Shown: positions 38,556 through 47,110 of the stretch, piece after piece
Layout of the letters: each line of letters starts with the position of its first letter
How positions within the stretch are numbered: position 1 is the stretch's first letter
Assembly: GCA_037200845.1 (NCBI GenBank)
Contig: JBBCGQ010000001.1
Location: 310,001 to 374,000 of the forward strand
DNA length: 64,000 nucleotides
Direction of reading: 5' to 3'
Source: Bauldia sp.
Lineage (GTDB): Bacteria; Pseudomonadota; Alphaproteobacteria; Rhizobiales; Kaistiaceae
The notes under the pieces: generated by a model
Seen by the model: only the letters and a program-made list of their open reading frames with translations
Told to the model about the DNA's origin: nothing
Database searches by the model: none
Translations under genes and position numbers: made by a program

Positions 38556-38929
38556 TGGTGGTCGCCGTCGACAGCTCGACTCTGATCGCCTTCATCCAGG
38601 GAGAGCAAGGTGGCGATGTCGACACCTTCGACGCCGCGCTCGGCGGCAACATCGTCCTGCCGCCGGTAGTGCTAACCGAAATCCTCTCGGATCCCAAACT
38701 GCCCGAGCAGCATCGCGAAATGCTACTGGCGTTTCCGCTGCTCGAACCGAAGCTCGACTACTGGCAACGAGCAGCAGCGACACGAAGTCTGATTCTCGCG
38801 AGGAAACTGCGCGCCCGGCTCGCCGACACGCTGATCGCCCAAGCCTGCATCGATCACGACGTCGCGCTGATCACGCGCGACAAGGACTTCCGCCACTTCG
38901 CCAGACACTGCGGGCTGAAGCTGGCCTAG
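38555..38929 (+). CDS. vapC: VapC-like PIN-domain toxin
   Basis: 124 residues with a PIN fold: VAVDSSTLIAFIQGE gives the first acidic residue (D6), VVLTEILSD the conserved Glu, LADTLIAQACIDHD and ITRDKDFRHFARH the remaining acidic residues of the Mg2+ site. VapC toxins cleave tRNA or rRNA. Coupled to vapB; its stop overlaps the end of the convergent KTSC gene by four bases. Confidence 0.85.
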   Translation: MVVAVDSSTLIAFIQGEQGGDVDTFDAALGGNIVLPPVVLTEILSDPKLPEQHREMLLAFPLLEPKLDYWQRAAATRSLILARKLRARLADTLIAQACIDHDVALITRDKDFRHFARHCGLKLA

Positions 38930-39192
38930 TCGTCCTTCGACGCCTTCAGCACATCGAGAAGCGACGGCTTGATCGGCCTTGGTTTCGGTGTGTCACCCGC
39001 GATCTGGCGATGGCGGTACTTGTCGCGGACGTTCTCGTTGAAATACGCGCCCTTGGAATAGGCGGCGCGCATCGCGGCGGCGACCGATGGCGGCACCAGC
39101 GTGTAGACGTAGACCTTGCCCGTCCGGAAATTGACGGTGAGCTCGTTGCGGGCTTCGTCGTAGCTGAAGTCGCGGATGACGGTCGAGGGCAT
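38926..39192 (-). CDS. KTSC domain protein
   Basis: 88 residues. The KTSC domain (VIRDFSYDEARNELTVNFRTGKVYVYTLVPPSVAAAM) is a small beta domain with a following AYSKGAYFNENVRDKY; members occur alone or fused to lysyl-tRNA synthetase- or phage-related parts and have no known function. A basic Pro-rich tail completes it. It lies 26 bp downstream of the rho start side, on the same strand as rho but beyond its 3' end. Confidence 0.8.
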   Translation of the reverse strand: MPSTVIRDFSYDEARNELTVNFRTGKVYVYTLVPPSVAAAMRAAYSKGAYFNENVRDKYRHRQIAGDTPKPRPIKPSLLDVLKASKDD

Positions 39193-39217
39193 GGCGGAGG
39201 GTAACGCCGCCGATGCC

Positions 39218-40483
39218 TTACGTGTTCATCTGGTCGAAGAAATCCGAGTTGCTCTTCGTCTGCTTCAGCTTGTCGAGCAGGAACTCGATCGCATCGACGG
39301 TGCCCATCGGCATCAGGATGCGGCGGAGCACGTACATCTTCTTGAGGATGTCCGGCGGGACCAGCAGCTCTTCCTTGCGCGTGCCCGAGCGCGTGATGTC
39401 GATCGCCGGGAAGACACGCTTGTCGGCGACCTTGCGGTCGAGAATGATTTCCGAGTTACCGGTGCCCTTGAACTCTTCGAAGATGACTTCGTCCATGCGG
39501 CTGCCGGTATCGATGAGCGCCGTCGAGATGATGGTCAGCGAGCCGCCTTCCTCGATGTTGCGCGCCGCACCGAAGAAGCGCTTCGGCCGCTGCAGGGCGT
39601 TGGCATCGACGCCGCCGGTAAGCACCTTGCCCGACGAGGGTACGACGGTGTTGTAAGCGCGGCCGAGCCGGGTGATCGAGTCCAGCAGAATGACGACGTC
39701 ACGGCCGTGCTCGACCAGGCGCTTGGCCTTCTCGATGACCATCTCGGCGACGGCGACGTGGCGCGTCGCCGGCTCGTCGAAGGTCGAGGAGATGACCTCG
39801 CCCTTCACCGAGCGCTGCATGTCGGTGACTTCTTCCGGCCGCTCGTCGATGAGCAGGACGATCAGGTAGCACTCGGGGTGGTTGGCCGCGATCGAGTGCG
39901 CGATGTTCTGCAGGATGACGGTCTTGCCGGTGCGCGGCTGCGCCGTGATCAGGGCGCGCTGGCCTTTGCCGAGCGGCGCCACGAGATCGATGATGCGCGC
40001 CGTCAGGTCTTTCCCGGTCGGGTTGTCGAGCTCCATCTTGAAGCGCGCGGTCGGGTAGAGCGGCGTCAGGTTGTCGAAGTGCACCTTGTGGTGCTTCTGC
40101 TCGGGATCCTCGAAGTTGATCGTGTTGACCTTGAGCAGCGCGAAGTAGCGTTCGCCGTCCTTGGGGCCGCGGATCTGGCCCTCGACGGTGTCGCCGGTCC
40201 TGAGCGAGAAGCGACGGATCTGCGAGGGCGAGACGTAGATGTCGTCCGGCCCCGCGAGATAATTCGCCTCTGGTGAGCGCAGGAAGCCGAAGCCGTCCTG
40301 CAGCACTTCGACGACGCCCTCGCCGATGATGTCGGTGTCCTGGGCGGCGAGTTGCTTGAGTATTGCGAACATCAGCTCCTGCTTGCGGAGCGTCGATGCG
40401 TTTTCGACCTTCAGCTCTTCGGCGAAGGCGAGGAGCTCAACCGGCGACTTCGCCTTGAGGTCCTGGAGTTTCATTTCAGGCAT
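39218..40483 (-). CDS. rho: transcription termination factor Rho
   Basis: 421 residues. The N-terminal helix bundle is [21 protein letters not shown], the cold-shock-like RNA-binding domain contains [20 protein letters not shown], and the RecA-like motor has Walker [37 protein letters not shown] and the Q- and R-loop regions. I start at [10 protein letters not shown], matching alphaproteobacterial Rho. It terminates untranslated transcripts. First of the rho-hemJ-hemE block on the left of the origin. Confidence 0.98.
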   Translation of the reverse strand: MPEMKLQDLKAKSPVELLAFAEELKVENASTLRKQELMFAILKQLAAQDTDIIGEGVVEVLQDGFGFLRSPEANYLAGPDDIYVSPSQIRRFSLRTGDTVEGQIRGPKDGERYFALLKVNTINFEDPEQKHHKVHFDNLTPLYPTARFKMELDNPTGKDLTARIIDLVAPLGKGQRALITAQPRTGKTVILQNIAHSIAANHPECYLIVLLIDERPEEVTDMQRSVKGEVISSTFDEPATRHVAVAEMVIEKAKRLVEHGRDVVILLDSITRLGRAYNTVVPSSGKVLTGGVDANALQRPKRFFGAARNIEEGGSLTIISTALIDTGSRMDEVIFEEFKGTGNSEIILDRKVADKRVFPAIDITRSGTRKEELLVPPDILKKMYVLRRILMPMGTVDAIEFLLDKLKQTKSNSDFFDQMNT

Positions 40484-40668
40484 GGAATTTACGAATCTCT
40501 GATTTGGGGAAGCCGGCACGGGGGAGGGAGGGCAGTCTTGCAGAACTTCTGGCCCGGGGCGGTAATGGCCGCCCGGATCCGGCACCTCGGCCTATGCGGC
40601 CAGCGCCTGTCTGCTTTTTTGTGCGGTGCAAGCAACATAGACACTTGCTCGGCACCCGGCAAGACCCG

Positions 40669-41112
40669 TCAAAACGGGCGAACGATGACCAGTATGACGA
40701 TGATGATGACCAGCAACGTCGGCAGTTCGTTGGCGATCCGGTAGGTGCGCGCCGGCCGCGTGTTCTTGTCGGCGGCGAAATCACGCAGGCAGCGTCCAAG
40801 CCATACGTGGAACGCCGTCATGAGGATGACGAAGAATACTTTCGCCATGAACCACGGCGTCGTCCACAGATGCGCCGAGGTGGCGAGCGCCAGGCCCGCG
40901 AGCCACGCCGCGATCATCGCCGGCGTCATGATCGCATTGTAGAGCCGCCGCTCCATGACCTTGAACGTCTCGGACTTGTCGGAGCCGACCTCGGAGTCTG
41001 CGTGATAGACGAACAGGCGCGGCAGATAAAAAATGCCGGCCATCCACGCGATCACGGCGACGACGTGGAACGCCTTCACCCAGTCGTAGGCGGCGCCGGA
41101 GAGCGCACTCAT
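40669..41112 (-). CDS. hemJ: protoporphyrinogen IX oxidase HemJ
   Basis: 147 residues with four membrane spans. YDWVKAFHVVAVIAWMAGIFYLPRLFVYH carries the conserved His and the FYLPRLFVYH signature; VMERRLYNAIMTPAMIAAW, MAKVFFVILMTAFHVWL and the last span LLVIIIVILVIV follow. It oxidises protoporphyrinogen to protoporphyrin in haem synthesis. The ATG overlaps the hemE stop (ATGA), so hemE-hemJ are coupled. Confidence 0.95.
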   Translation of the reverse strand: MSALSGAAYDWVKAFHVVAVIAWMAGIFYLPRLFVYHADSEVGSDKSETFKVMERRLYNAIMTPAMIAAWLAGLALATSAHLWTTPWFMAKVFFVILMTAFHVWLGRCLRDFAADKNTRPARTYRIANELPTLLVIIIVILVIVRPF

Positions 41113-42197
41113 CGGTAGGCCTTCACGCGCTCGACCAGCCGCGCGACGTGCGCCACCGGCGTCTCCGGCCGGATGCCGTGGCCGAGGTTGAAGATGAACC
41201 GCCCGCCGGCCAGGGCCTCGAGGATCGCATCCGTCGCCTCGTCCTGCGCCGTGCCACCGGCAACCAGCAGCGCCGGGTCGAGGTTGCCTTGCACGGCGAC
41301 ACGCGCTTGCAGCCGCTTGGCCTGATCGAGCGGCACGCTCCAGTCGAGGCCGACACCATCGACGCCGGTCTCCGCGACGTAGTGCTCCAGCCGCTCGCCG
41401 ATGCCCTTCGGGAAGCCGACGATGCGTGCGCCGGGCTCGTTTGCCTTGACGTAGCGGACGATCTCCGCCGTCGGCTGCACGCACCAGCGCTGGAAGCCAT
41501 CGTCATCGAGCACGCCGGCCCACGTATCGAAAATCTGCACGACATCGGCACCTGCACGCACCTGCGCGATCAGATATTCGGCTGAGGCTTCGGCAAGCGT
41601 ATCGATCAGTCGCTCCATCGCCTCCGGATGCTCCGCCGCAAATTCCCGCGCCGGCGCCTGGTCCGGCGTTCCGCGCCCCGCGATCATGTAGGTCGCCACC
41701 GTCCACGGCGCGCCGCAGAAACCGATCAGCGTCTTGTCGCGCGCCAGGCGGCCGCGCACCCGCTCCACGGTTTCGAGGATGGGCCCGAGTCGGTCAAGCG
41801 CAAACGAACCGTCGAGCCGCTCGATGCCGCGCAGGTCGATCGGATCGAGTCGCGGCCCTTCGCCCTCGACAAAATCGACGCGGCGGCCGAGCGCGTGCGG
41901 GATGACCAGGATGTCGGAAAACAGGATCGCCGCGTCAATGTCGAAACGCGCGACCGGCTGCAGCGTGATGTCCGCAGCTTTCTGTGGATCGTAACAGAGC
42001 GCGAGGAAACCTTTCGCGGTCGCGCGGAGTTCCCGGTACTCAGGCAGGTATCGTCCGGCCTGCCGCATCAGCCAGATCGGCGGTGGCGTCAGCGCGTCAC
42101 CCTCCAGAACCGCTCGCACCTTTCCGCCTGCCTGAGACGCCGTTCCGTCGGTCCCCTTTTCTTCCAAGAAGGATTCTGAATCTTCCTTTTGTTTCAT
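41109..42197 (-). CDS. hemE: uroporphyrinogen decarboxylase
   Basis: 362 residues. The signature PPPIWLMRQAGRYLPEYREL, ILFSDILVIPHALG and GFCGAPWTVATYMIAG blocks are intact. It converts uroporphyrinogen III to coproporphyrinogen III. The first 26 residues (MKQKEDSESFLEEKG...) extend past the usual start near KVRAVLEG; no internal ATG exists, so either the extension is real or a GTG/TTG within it is used. It lies immediately left of the proposed origin, as in Caulobacter. Confidence 0.95.
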   Translation of the reverse strand: MKQKEDSESFLEEKGTDGTASQAGGKVRAVLEGDALTPPPIWLMRQAGRYLPEYRELRATAKGFLALCYDPQKAADITLQPVARFDIDAAILFSDILVIPHALGRRVDFVEGEGPRLDPIDLRGIERLDGSFALDRLGPILETVERVRGRLARDKTLIGFCGAPWTVATYMIAGRGTPDQAPAREFAAEHPEAMERLIDTLAEASAEYLIAQVRAGADVVQIFDTWAGVLDDDGFQRWCVQPTAEIVRYVKANEPGARIVGFPKGIGERLEHYVAETGVDGVGLDWSVPLDQAKRLQARVAVQGNLDPALLVAGGTAQDEATDAILEALAGGRFIFNLGHGIRPETPVAHVARLVERVKAYR

Positions 42198-42327
42198 CTT
42201 GGGGGTGGATTCCGATTGGCATTGTTCAGTCCCGTCCGGAACGCGCGGCCGGGACGCCCTGCTGGCGCATGGGACACACGCATACCCTCGAACGGCGAAA
42301 TAACAAGGACAACCAAATAGACCTGCG

Positions 42328-42344
42328 TTTACAATTCGTTAACC
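42328..42344. promoter_or_regulatory. CtrA-binding site candidate
   Basis: TTTA-N7-TTAACC matches the CtrA consensus TTAA-N7-TTAA(C) with one mismatch and sits 38 bp from the perfect DnaA box. In Caulobacter, phosphorylated CtrA bound at such sites silences the origin. Confidence 0.7.
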
Positions 42345-42381
42345 ATACCCGCCGGCTCGCCGGATTCTGGATATCGCGAAG

Positions 42382-42390
42382 TTATCCACA
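42382..42390 (+). promoter_or_regulatory. DnaA box
   Basis: Perfect consensus TTATCCACA. Confidence 0.85.
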
Positions 42391-42569
42391 GGCTATCTCC
42401 TTGTTCCGGCGTGACTTCCATGACTCACAGGCCTGGCGGATTCGCCTTTCGTTCGCCGGCCGCTGTTGATCGATTTTGACGCATCGGGGACGGTTTTCGC
42501 GTAGAAGCCCGCCTCGGCCGACTTATCCAGAATCCGCCAACAGGCGCCGGCCCATCTGGGGATGACTAC

Positions 42570-43172
42570 GTGCACTCGACGCCGATCCTGCTCGCATCGC
42601 GAAGCGCCGCGCGGATTTCGCTGCTGCAGGCCGCGGGCGTCGCCTTCACGGCGGTGCCGTCGTCGGTCGACGAGCGCGCGGTGGAGATGCCGCTGATCGC
42701 GGGCGGCGCATCGCCGGCCGAGGTTGCGTCCGCTCTGGCCGACGCCAAGGCCGTCGACGTCAGCGCAAAGTCGCGCGACGCGCTGGTCATCGGCGCCGAC
42801 CAGACCCTCGATCTCGACGGCGAGCGGTGGACCAAGCCCGGGACGATCGCGATCGCGCGCGAGCAACTGGCGCGGCTGTCGGGCCGGACGCATCAGTTGC
42901 ACTCGGCGGCGGCGATCGCGCGCGAAGGCATCGTGACGTGGCGGCATGTTGCCAGCGCGACGTTGACCATGCGGGCGCTGACCGCATCCGCGATCGACGC
43001 GTATCTTGCCGAGGTCGGCGACGCGGTGCTGGGCAGCGTCGGCGCGTACCAGCTCGAAGGCGTCGGCGTGCGATTGTTCGAGAAGATCGACGGGGATTAT
43101 TTCACGATCCTCGGGTTGCCGTTGTTGCCGTTATTGGCGCGGCTGAGAGACGAGGGGGCGGTCGCGTGGTGA
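42570..43172 (+). CDS. maf: Maf family nucleotide pyrophosphatase
   Basis: 200 residues from a GTG start. The fold-defining LLASRSAARISLLQAAG, the region ASALADAKAV and DALVIGADQTLDLDG, and the later GSVGAYQLEGVG...FTILGLPLLPLL match Maf proteins, which hydrolyse non-canonical or mispaired nucleoside triphosphates. GTG is the only candidate start ahead of the conserved N terminus. First gene to the right of the origin; aroE follows after 19 bp. Confidence 0.9.
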   Translation: MHSTPILLASRSAARISLLQAAGVAFTAVPSSVDERAVEMPLIAGGASPAEVASALADAKAVDVSAKSRDALVIGADQTLDLDGERWTKPGTIAIAREQLARLSGRTHQLHSAAAIAREGIVTWRHVASATLTMRALTASAIDAYLAEVGDAVLGSVGAYQLEGVGVRLFEKIDGDYFTILGLPLLPLLARLRDEGAVAW

Positions 43173-43191
43173 GTAACAACGAGTGGCAGCA

Positions 43192-44028
43192 ATGACCAAA
43201 CCCATAGCCTGCGTCGTCGGCTGGCCCGTAAAGCATTCGCGCTCGCCGGTGATCCATCGCTTCTGGCTGAAGGAGCTGGGTATTGACGGCGATTATGTGC
43301 TGCACGCCGTCGAGCCGGAGAAGATCGCGGCATTTTTTGCCGATTTCGCCAACTCGGGTTTCGTCGGCTGCAACGTCACCGTGCCGCACAAGGAAGCGGC
43401 GTTCGCGGCAGTCGCGCGGCGCGACAGGGCGGCGACCGAGACCGGTGCGCTCAACACGCTGTGGCTGGAGGGCGGCGAACTGGTTGGCGCCTCGACCGAT
43501 CCGGTCGGATTCCTGGCGAACCTCGACGCCGAGGCCAAAGGCTGGGACGCGGCGCCGGGGCCGGCGGTCGTGCTCGGCGCCGGCGGGTCGGCGCGGGCGA
43601 TCGTCTGGGCGCTGCTGTCGCGCGGCTTCGCGCCGGTGTACATCGTCAACCGCGATCCGGCGCGGCCGAAGGCGCTGGTGAAGCTGTTCGGCGAGAAGGT
43701 GAAGCCGGCGCGCTGGCAGGATGTGCCGTCGCTGCTGATCGGCGCGCGCGTGCTCATCAACACGACGACGCTCGGCATGGACGGGCAGCCGCCGCTGAAG
43801 ATCGACCTCGCGCCGCTGCCGAACGATGCGGTGGTCAACGACATCGTCTACGTGCCCTCGGTGACGGAGCTGATCGCCAACGCGCGCTCGCGCAAGCTCC
43901 GCACCGTCGGCGGCCTCGGCATGCTGCTGCACCAGGCAGTGCCCGGCTTCGAGCATTGGTTCGGGCAGCGGCCCGAGGTAACGCCGGCGCTGCGTGCGGC
44001 CGTGCAGAAGTCGATCGACGGAGGCTGA
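43192..44028 (+). CDS. aroE: shikimate dehydrogenase
   Basis: 278 residues. Shikimate-binding VVGWPVKHSRSPVIHRFW is at the N terminus, the catalytic Lys is in NVTVPHKEAAF and Asp in ASTDPVGFL, and the NADP fold GAGGSARAIVWAL and NRDPARPKAL follow. It reduces 3-dehydroshikimate in aromatic amino-acid synthesis. I start at ATG 43192 (MTKPIACVV); a GTG nine bases earlier is possible. Part of maf-aroE-coaE. Confidence 0.96.
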   Translation: MTKPIACVVGWPVKHSRSPVIHRFWLKELGIDGDYVLHAVEPEKIAAFFADFANSGFVGCNVTVPHKEAAFAAVARRDRAATETGALNTLWLEGGELVGASTDPVGFLANLDAEAKGWDAAPGPAVVLGAGGSARAIVWALLSRGFAPVYIVNRDPARPKALVKLFGEKVKPARWQDVPSLLIGARVLINTTTLGMDGQPPLKIDLAPLPNDAVVNDIVYVPSVTELIANARSRKLRTVGGLGMLLHQAVPGFEHWFGQRPEVTPALRAAVQKSIDGG

Positions 44029-44036
44029 CGCAGGCG

Positions 44037-44627
44037 ATGCTCGTGCTCGGCGTGACCGGATCGCTGGCGATGGGGAAGTCGACGGTCTCGGCGATGTTCG
44101 CCGAGCTCGGCGCCGCGGTCTGGAACGCCGACTCGGCGGTGCACGCGCTCTACGCCGGCGCCGCGGCGGAGCCGATCGGCGCGGCGTTTCCGGGTACGCT
44201 GCGGAATGGCACGGTCGATCGCGCCGCGCTCGGTGCGCGCGTTACCGGCGATGCGGCTGCACTGGCGAAGCTCGAGGCGATCGTGCATCCGCTCGTGCAG
44301 GCGGCAGAGATCGAATTCCGCGCGCGCGTCGCCGCTTCAGGCCGGCGGATGATCGTGCTCGACGTGCCGTTGCTGCTGGAGACGGGCGGCGAGCGCCGCG
44401 TCGACGCGGTCGTCGTCGCCTCGGCCGGCGCGGAGATTCAACGGGCACGGATCGCCAAGCGCGGCATGGAGCCGGCACGCGCCGCGGCCCTGATCGCGCG
44501 CCAGATGAGCGATGCCGACAAGCGGCGACGGGCGCATTTTGTCGTCGATACGTCGGGGGACATGGCGACGGCGCGGCGCCAGGTCAGCGACGTGCTGCGC
44601 GCGCTGGCGGGGAAGGTCGGGGCTTAG
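44037..44627 (+). CDS. coaE: dephospho-CoA kinase
   Basis: 196 residues. The P-loop GVTGSLAMGKSTVSAMF starts the protein; NADSAVHALY holds the conserved Asp, and RRMIVLDVPLLLETGG and RIAKRGMEPARAAALIARQ are the usual lid and base-binding elements. It phosphorylates dephospho-CoA, the last step of CoA synthesis. It starts eight bases after aroE. dnaQ normally follows it in related genomes; here a HipBA module and other genes intervene. Confidence 0.95.
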   Translation: MLVLGVTGSLAMGKSTVSAMFAELGAAVWNADSAVHALYAGAAAEPIGAAFPGTLRNGTVDRAALGARVTGDAAALAKLEAIVHPLVQAAEIEFRARVAASGRRMIVLDVPLLLETGGERRVDAVVVASAGAEIQRARIAKRGMEPARAAALIARQMSDADKRRRAHFVVDTSGDMATARRQVSDVLRALAGKVGA

Positions 44628-44649
44628 CGACCGCGCCGCAGGCGGGTCC

Positions 44650-44732
44650 TATATACGGCCAGCCACCCTTTATCGTGTTTGCCGTATAACTTGCATTAAT
44701 ACGTTAGACCGTATATAACGCGAATATACGAA
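44650..44732. promoter_or_regulatory. operator region of the hipBA module
   Basis: Repeated CGTATA/TATACG half-sites: TATACGGC (44652-44659) inverted as GCCGTATA (44681-44688); ATACG-N6-CGTAT (44699-44714); and CGTATA-N9-TATACG (44710-44730). The stretch is AT-rich compared with its surroundings and ends ten bases before hipB. Such inverted arrays are expected for HipB autorepression. Confidence 0.65.
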
Positions 44733-44739
44733 CTGGCGT

Positions 44740-44997
44740 ATGGCCATGCAGAACCTCGCACGCAACCCAAAGCAGATCGGCAATCTCATTCGAAATGCCC
44801 GGCGCAAACGCGGGTGGAGCCAAGCCCAGCTTGGCGACACGACCGGGTTGCGACAAGCCACCATTTCCCAGATCGAATCCGGCAGCTCGGCGACGCGGCT
44901 CGCCACCATCCTCTCGTTATTGGCCGCGCTCGACCTGGAACTCCAGGTCGCGCCCCGCTCAAAAAGCGCCGCGTCCGCCATCGAGGACATCTTCTAG
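44740..44997 (+). CDS. hipB: HipB-like antitoxin
   Basis: 85 residues with an HTH_3 domain: IGNLIRNARRKRGWSQAQLGDTTGLRQATISQIESG is the full five-helix pattern, followed by RLATILSLLAALDLELQV and a short flexible tail. HipB binds operators as a dimer and holds HipA inactive. hipA starts at the base after its TAG. Two possible starts (44740 and two codons later) are both within the operator-proximal region. Confidence 0.9.
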   Translation: MAMQNLARNPKQIGNLIRNARRKRGWSQAQLGDTTGLRQATISQIESGSSATRLATILSLLAALDLELQVAPRSKSAASAIEDIF

Positions 44998-46314
44998 ATG
45001 GCCCGCCACCGGCAGCACGCGCCGCTGCGCGTGTATCTCAACAACCGCTTCGTCGGGCGCCTGTTCAAAGAGCCCGGCGGGGCGACCACCTTTCGCTATG
45101 ACGAGACCTGGCTTGACTGGGAGAATGCGATTCCCGTCTCGCTGTCTCTTCCGCTGCGCGAAGATACCTATCGCGGCGCGCCGGTTACGGCCGTCTTCGA
45201 AAACCTGCTCCCGGATTCGGAAGCGCTGCGCCGCCGCGTGGCCGAACGCGTTGGTGCCGAAGGCAGCGATGCCTACAGCCTGCTTGCCGCTATCGGCCGC
45301 GATTGCGTCGGCGCCCTGCAATTCATTGCTGCGGAAGAGGAGGTCGAGGTTGCCCAAAAAATTGAGGGCGAATCCGTCAGCGATGCGGACATTGAAAAAT
45401 TACTGCGCAATCTCGCTCAGGCGCCGCTGGGCCTTTCGCGAGACGATAACTTCCGCATATCGGTCGCCGGCGCGCAGAAAAAGACCGCGCTACTCCGGGA
45501 CGGCAAGCGTTGGCTGAAGCCTGCCGGCACGTCTCCGACGACGCACATTCTCAAGCCTCAGATCGGCGAGCTGCCGAACGGCATCGATCTTTCGAACAGC
45601 GTAGAGAATGAATTCTACTGTCTCCAGCTGCTCGCCGCTTTCGGACTGACGGTCAACAACGCCCGCATCGAGACGTTCGGCCGGACCAAAGCATTAGTCA
45701 TCGAACGTTTCGACAGACGCTGGACACGGGACAAGCGCCTGTTGCGCCTGCCGCAGGAGGATTTCTGTCAGGCGCTTTCGGTGCCGCCAAGCCGCAAGTA
45801 CCAAAGCGATGGCGGGCCCGGTCTCGTCGGCATCCTCGGCCTGCTCGGAGGCAGCGATACGCCTGAGGAGGACAGGATAGCGGTGTTCAAGGCGCAGATT
45901 CTTTTCTGGCTCATCGGCGCTACCGACGGCCATGCCAAGAACTTCAGTATCTTCCTCGGTCCACGCGGCAGCTACCGCCTGACGCCGCTCTACGACGTCC
46001 TCACCGCCCAGCCGAGCCTCGACACACGACAGATCGAGCGCAAGCAGATGAAGCTCGCCATGTCGGTCGGCACAAGCAACCACTACAGAATGGATGGAAT
46101 CCTCGGAAAGCATTTCATACAGACGGCGCACTCCGCCGGTCCGCAGAAAACTGCAACCAGGATCGTGATCGAGGAAATCTGCGACACGGCAGCGGATGCA
46201 CTGGAGACGGCGAAAAAACAGTTGCCGCCTCAGTTTCCGGCTGCGATCCCGGCGTCGGTTGGCAAGGCAGTTGCCGAACGGCTTGGCGCTTTGGGAACAA
46301 GGGCGGACGGCTAG
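44998..46314 (+). CDS. hipA: HipA-like Ser/Thr kinase toxin
   Basis: 438 residues. The N-terminal HipA_N (Couple_hipA) domain spans about 1-110 (VYLNNRFVGRLFKEPGGATTFRYDETWL), and the HipA_C kinase follows: SVAGAQKKTALLRDGKRW (ATP-binding loop), LVIERFDRRW and catalytic ATDGHAKNFSIFLG. E. coli HipA phosphorylates GltX and induces persistence. All catalytic elements appear intact. It interrupts the coaE-dnaQ neighbourhood. Confidence 0.93.
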   Translation: MARHRQHAPLRVYLNNRFVGRLFKEPGGATTFRYDETWLDWENAIPVSLSLPLREDTYRGAPVTAVFENLLPDSEALRRRVAERVGAEGSDAYSLLAAIGRDCVGALQFIAAEEEVEVAQKIEGESVSDADIEKLLRNLAQAPLGLSRDDNFRISVAGAQKKTALLRDGKRWLKPAGTSPTTHILKPQIGELPNGIDLSNSVENEFYCLQLLAAFGLTVNNARIETFGRTKALVIERFDRRWTRDKRLLRLPQEDFCQALSVPPSRKYQSDGGPGLVGILGLLGGSDTPEEDRIAVFKAQILFWLIGATDGHAKNFSIFLGPRGSYRLTPLYDVLTAQPSLDTRQIERKQMKLAMSVGTSNHYRMDGILGKHFIQTAHSAGPQKTATRIVIEEICDTAADALETAKKQLPPQFPAAIPASVGKAVAERLGALGTRADG

Positions 46315-46357
46315 CGACTAGCGGCCTGAAACGCGCCCACGAGAAGGAAGACCAGCC

Positions 46358-46720
46358 CTACTTGCCGCCCTTCTTCGCCTTGCGCGCCGCATAGCGGGCG
46401 TCGCGCGCCGCCTTCTGTTCGGCGAGCAGCGCCAGCGCCTGTTCGCCTTCGATGCGGCGGGCTTCCTTTTCGGCGGCGATGCGTTCTTCTTCGAGGCGCT
46501 TGGCCTCGGCTTCGCGCGCGATCCGCTCGGCTTCCTTCTGCGCCTTCTTCTCGGCGGCGCGCTGCTCGCGCGCCTTGGCCGTCGCCACCTGCTCGGCCAG
46601 CCGCGCCTTGACGGCCGGGTCGTCCAGCTTGGGCTGGGCGCGGAATTTCTCCAGCATGGCGCGCTTGGCGGCGTTGGAGTTGCCGAGGCGGTCGGAGAAA
46701 TCGTCCTTAAACGCGGGCAT
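46358..46720 (-). CDS. DUF6481 coiled-coil protein
   Basis: 120 residues, almost wholly charged helix: FKDDFSDRLGNSNAAKRAMLE at the N terminus (the conserved part), then a long Ala/Glu/Arg/Lys coiled coil ending RYAARKAKKGGK. Members are small cytosolic proteins without known function, frequent in alphaproteobacteria. Stand-alone gene between hipA and a DUF2630 gene. Confidence 0.75.
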   Translation of the reverse strand: MPAFKDDFSDRLGNSNAAKRAMLEKFRAQPKLDDPAVKARLAEQVATAKAREQRAAEKKAQKEAERIAREAEAKRLEEERIAAEKEARRIEGEQALALLAEQKAARDARYAARKAKKGGK

Positions 46721-46810
46721 TGCGGCTCGTGGGTGTTCGTGAATCGGGAAGGCCGGGAAGCGAAGGTGAAATAGCGCAATCCGGGGCTTTTACAAGCCTT
46801 TCGGTGGCGC

Positions 46811-47047
46811 TCAGCCCTCGTATTTTTCGACGATGCCGGGGCGGCGGATCTCGGCCTCGTCCGGGTTCTGGCCGAATTCTTCCTTGGCGCGGCGCTGGCG
46901 CAGCAGGTCCCAATACTGGTCGAGCGCGATGTTGATCGCCTTGAGGCGGTCGCGCTCGGCCTCGGTGAGGTCGCCCTTTTCGTAAAGGTGATGCTCCTCG
47001 TCGGCGAGTTCCTTGAGGTGCTTGAGGACGTTCTGGTCGGTGGCCAT
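46811..47047 (-). CDS. DUF2630 family protein
   Basis: 78 residues: VLKHLKELADEEHHLYEKGDL, then DRLKAINIALDQYWDLLRQRRA and the tail EFGQNPDEAEIRRPGIVEKYEG, all signature of DUF2630. Two helices probably form a hairpin. Function unknown. AAGGAGTCACC precedes the start, supporting it. Confidence 0.85.
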   Translation of the reverse strand: MATDQNVLKHLKELADEEHHLYEKGDLTEAERDRLKAINIALDQYWDLLRQRRAKEEFGQNPDEAEIRRPGIVEKYEG

Positions 47048-47110
47048 CGGGTGACTCCTTGGCGGCGGTTGCCGCTCCTATAACCCACAACGCGCGGAAT
47101 GACGAAAACG

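Larger units (their letters stand above)
42172..42569. other. probable chromosomal replication origin (oriC)
   Basis: The 372-bp gap between divergent hemE and maf contains a perfect DnaA box TTATCCACA (42382-42390), a one-mismatch box TTATCCAGA (42523-42531), a near-perfect CtrA box (42328-42344), an AT-rich tract (42296-42345), and a W-box-like TGGGGA near 42556. Seven GANTC (CcrM) sites fall between 42172 and 42534, starting in the hemE 5' end. hemE-oriC is the arrangement established in Caulobacter crescentus. The parABS genes lie 8-12 kb away, and flanking genes diverge from this point. Confidence 0.8.

Noticed and set aside
41983-41991. TGTGGATCG in the hemE 5' region as another DnaA box
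   Set aside because: Two mismatches from consensus and located in coding sequence; too weak to count, though it lies next to the proposed origin.
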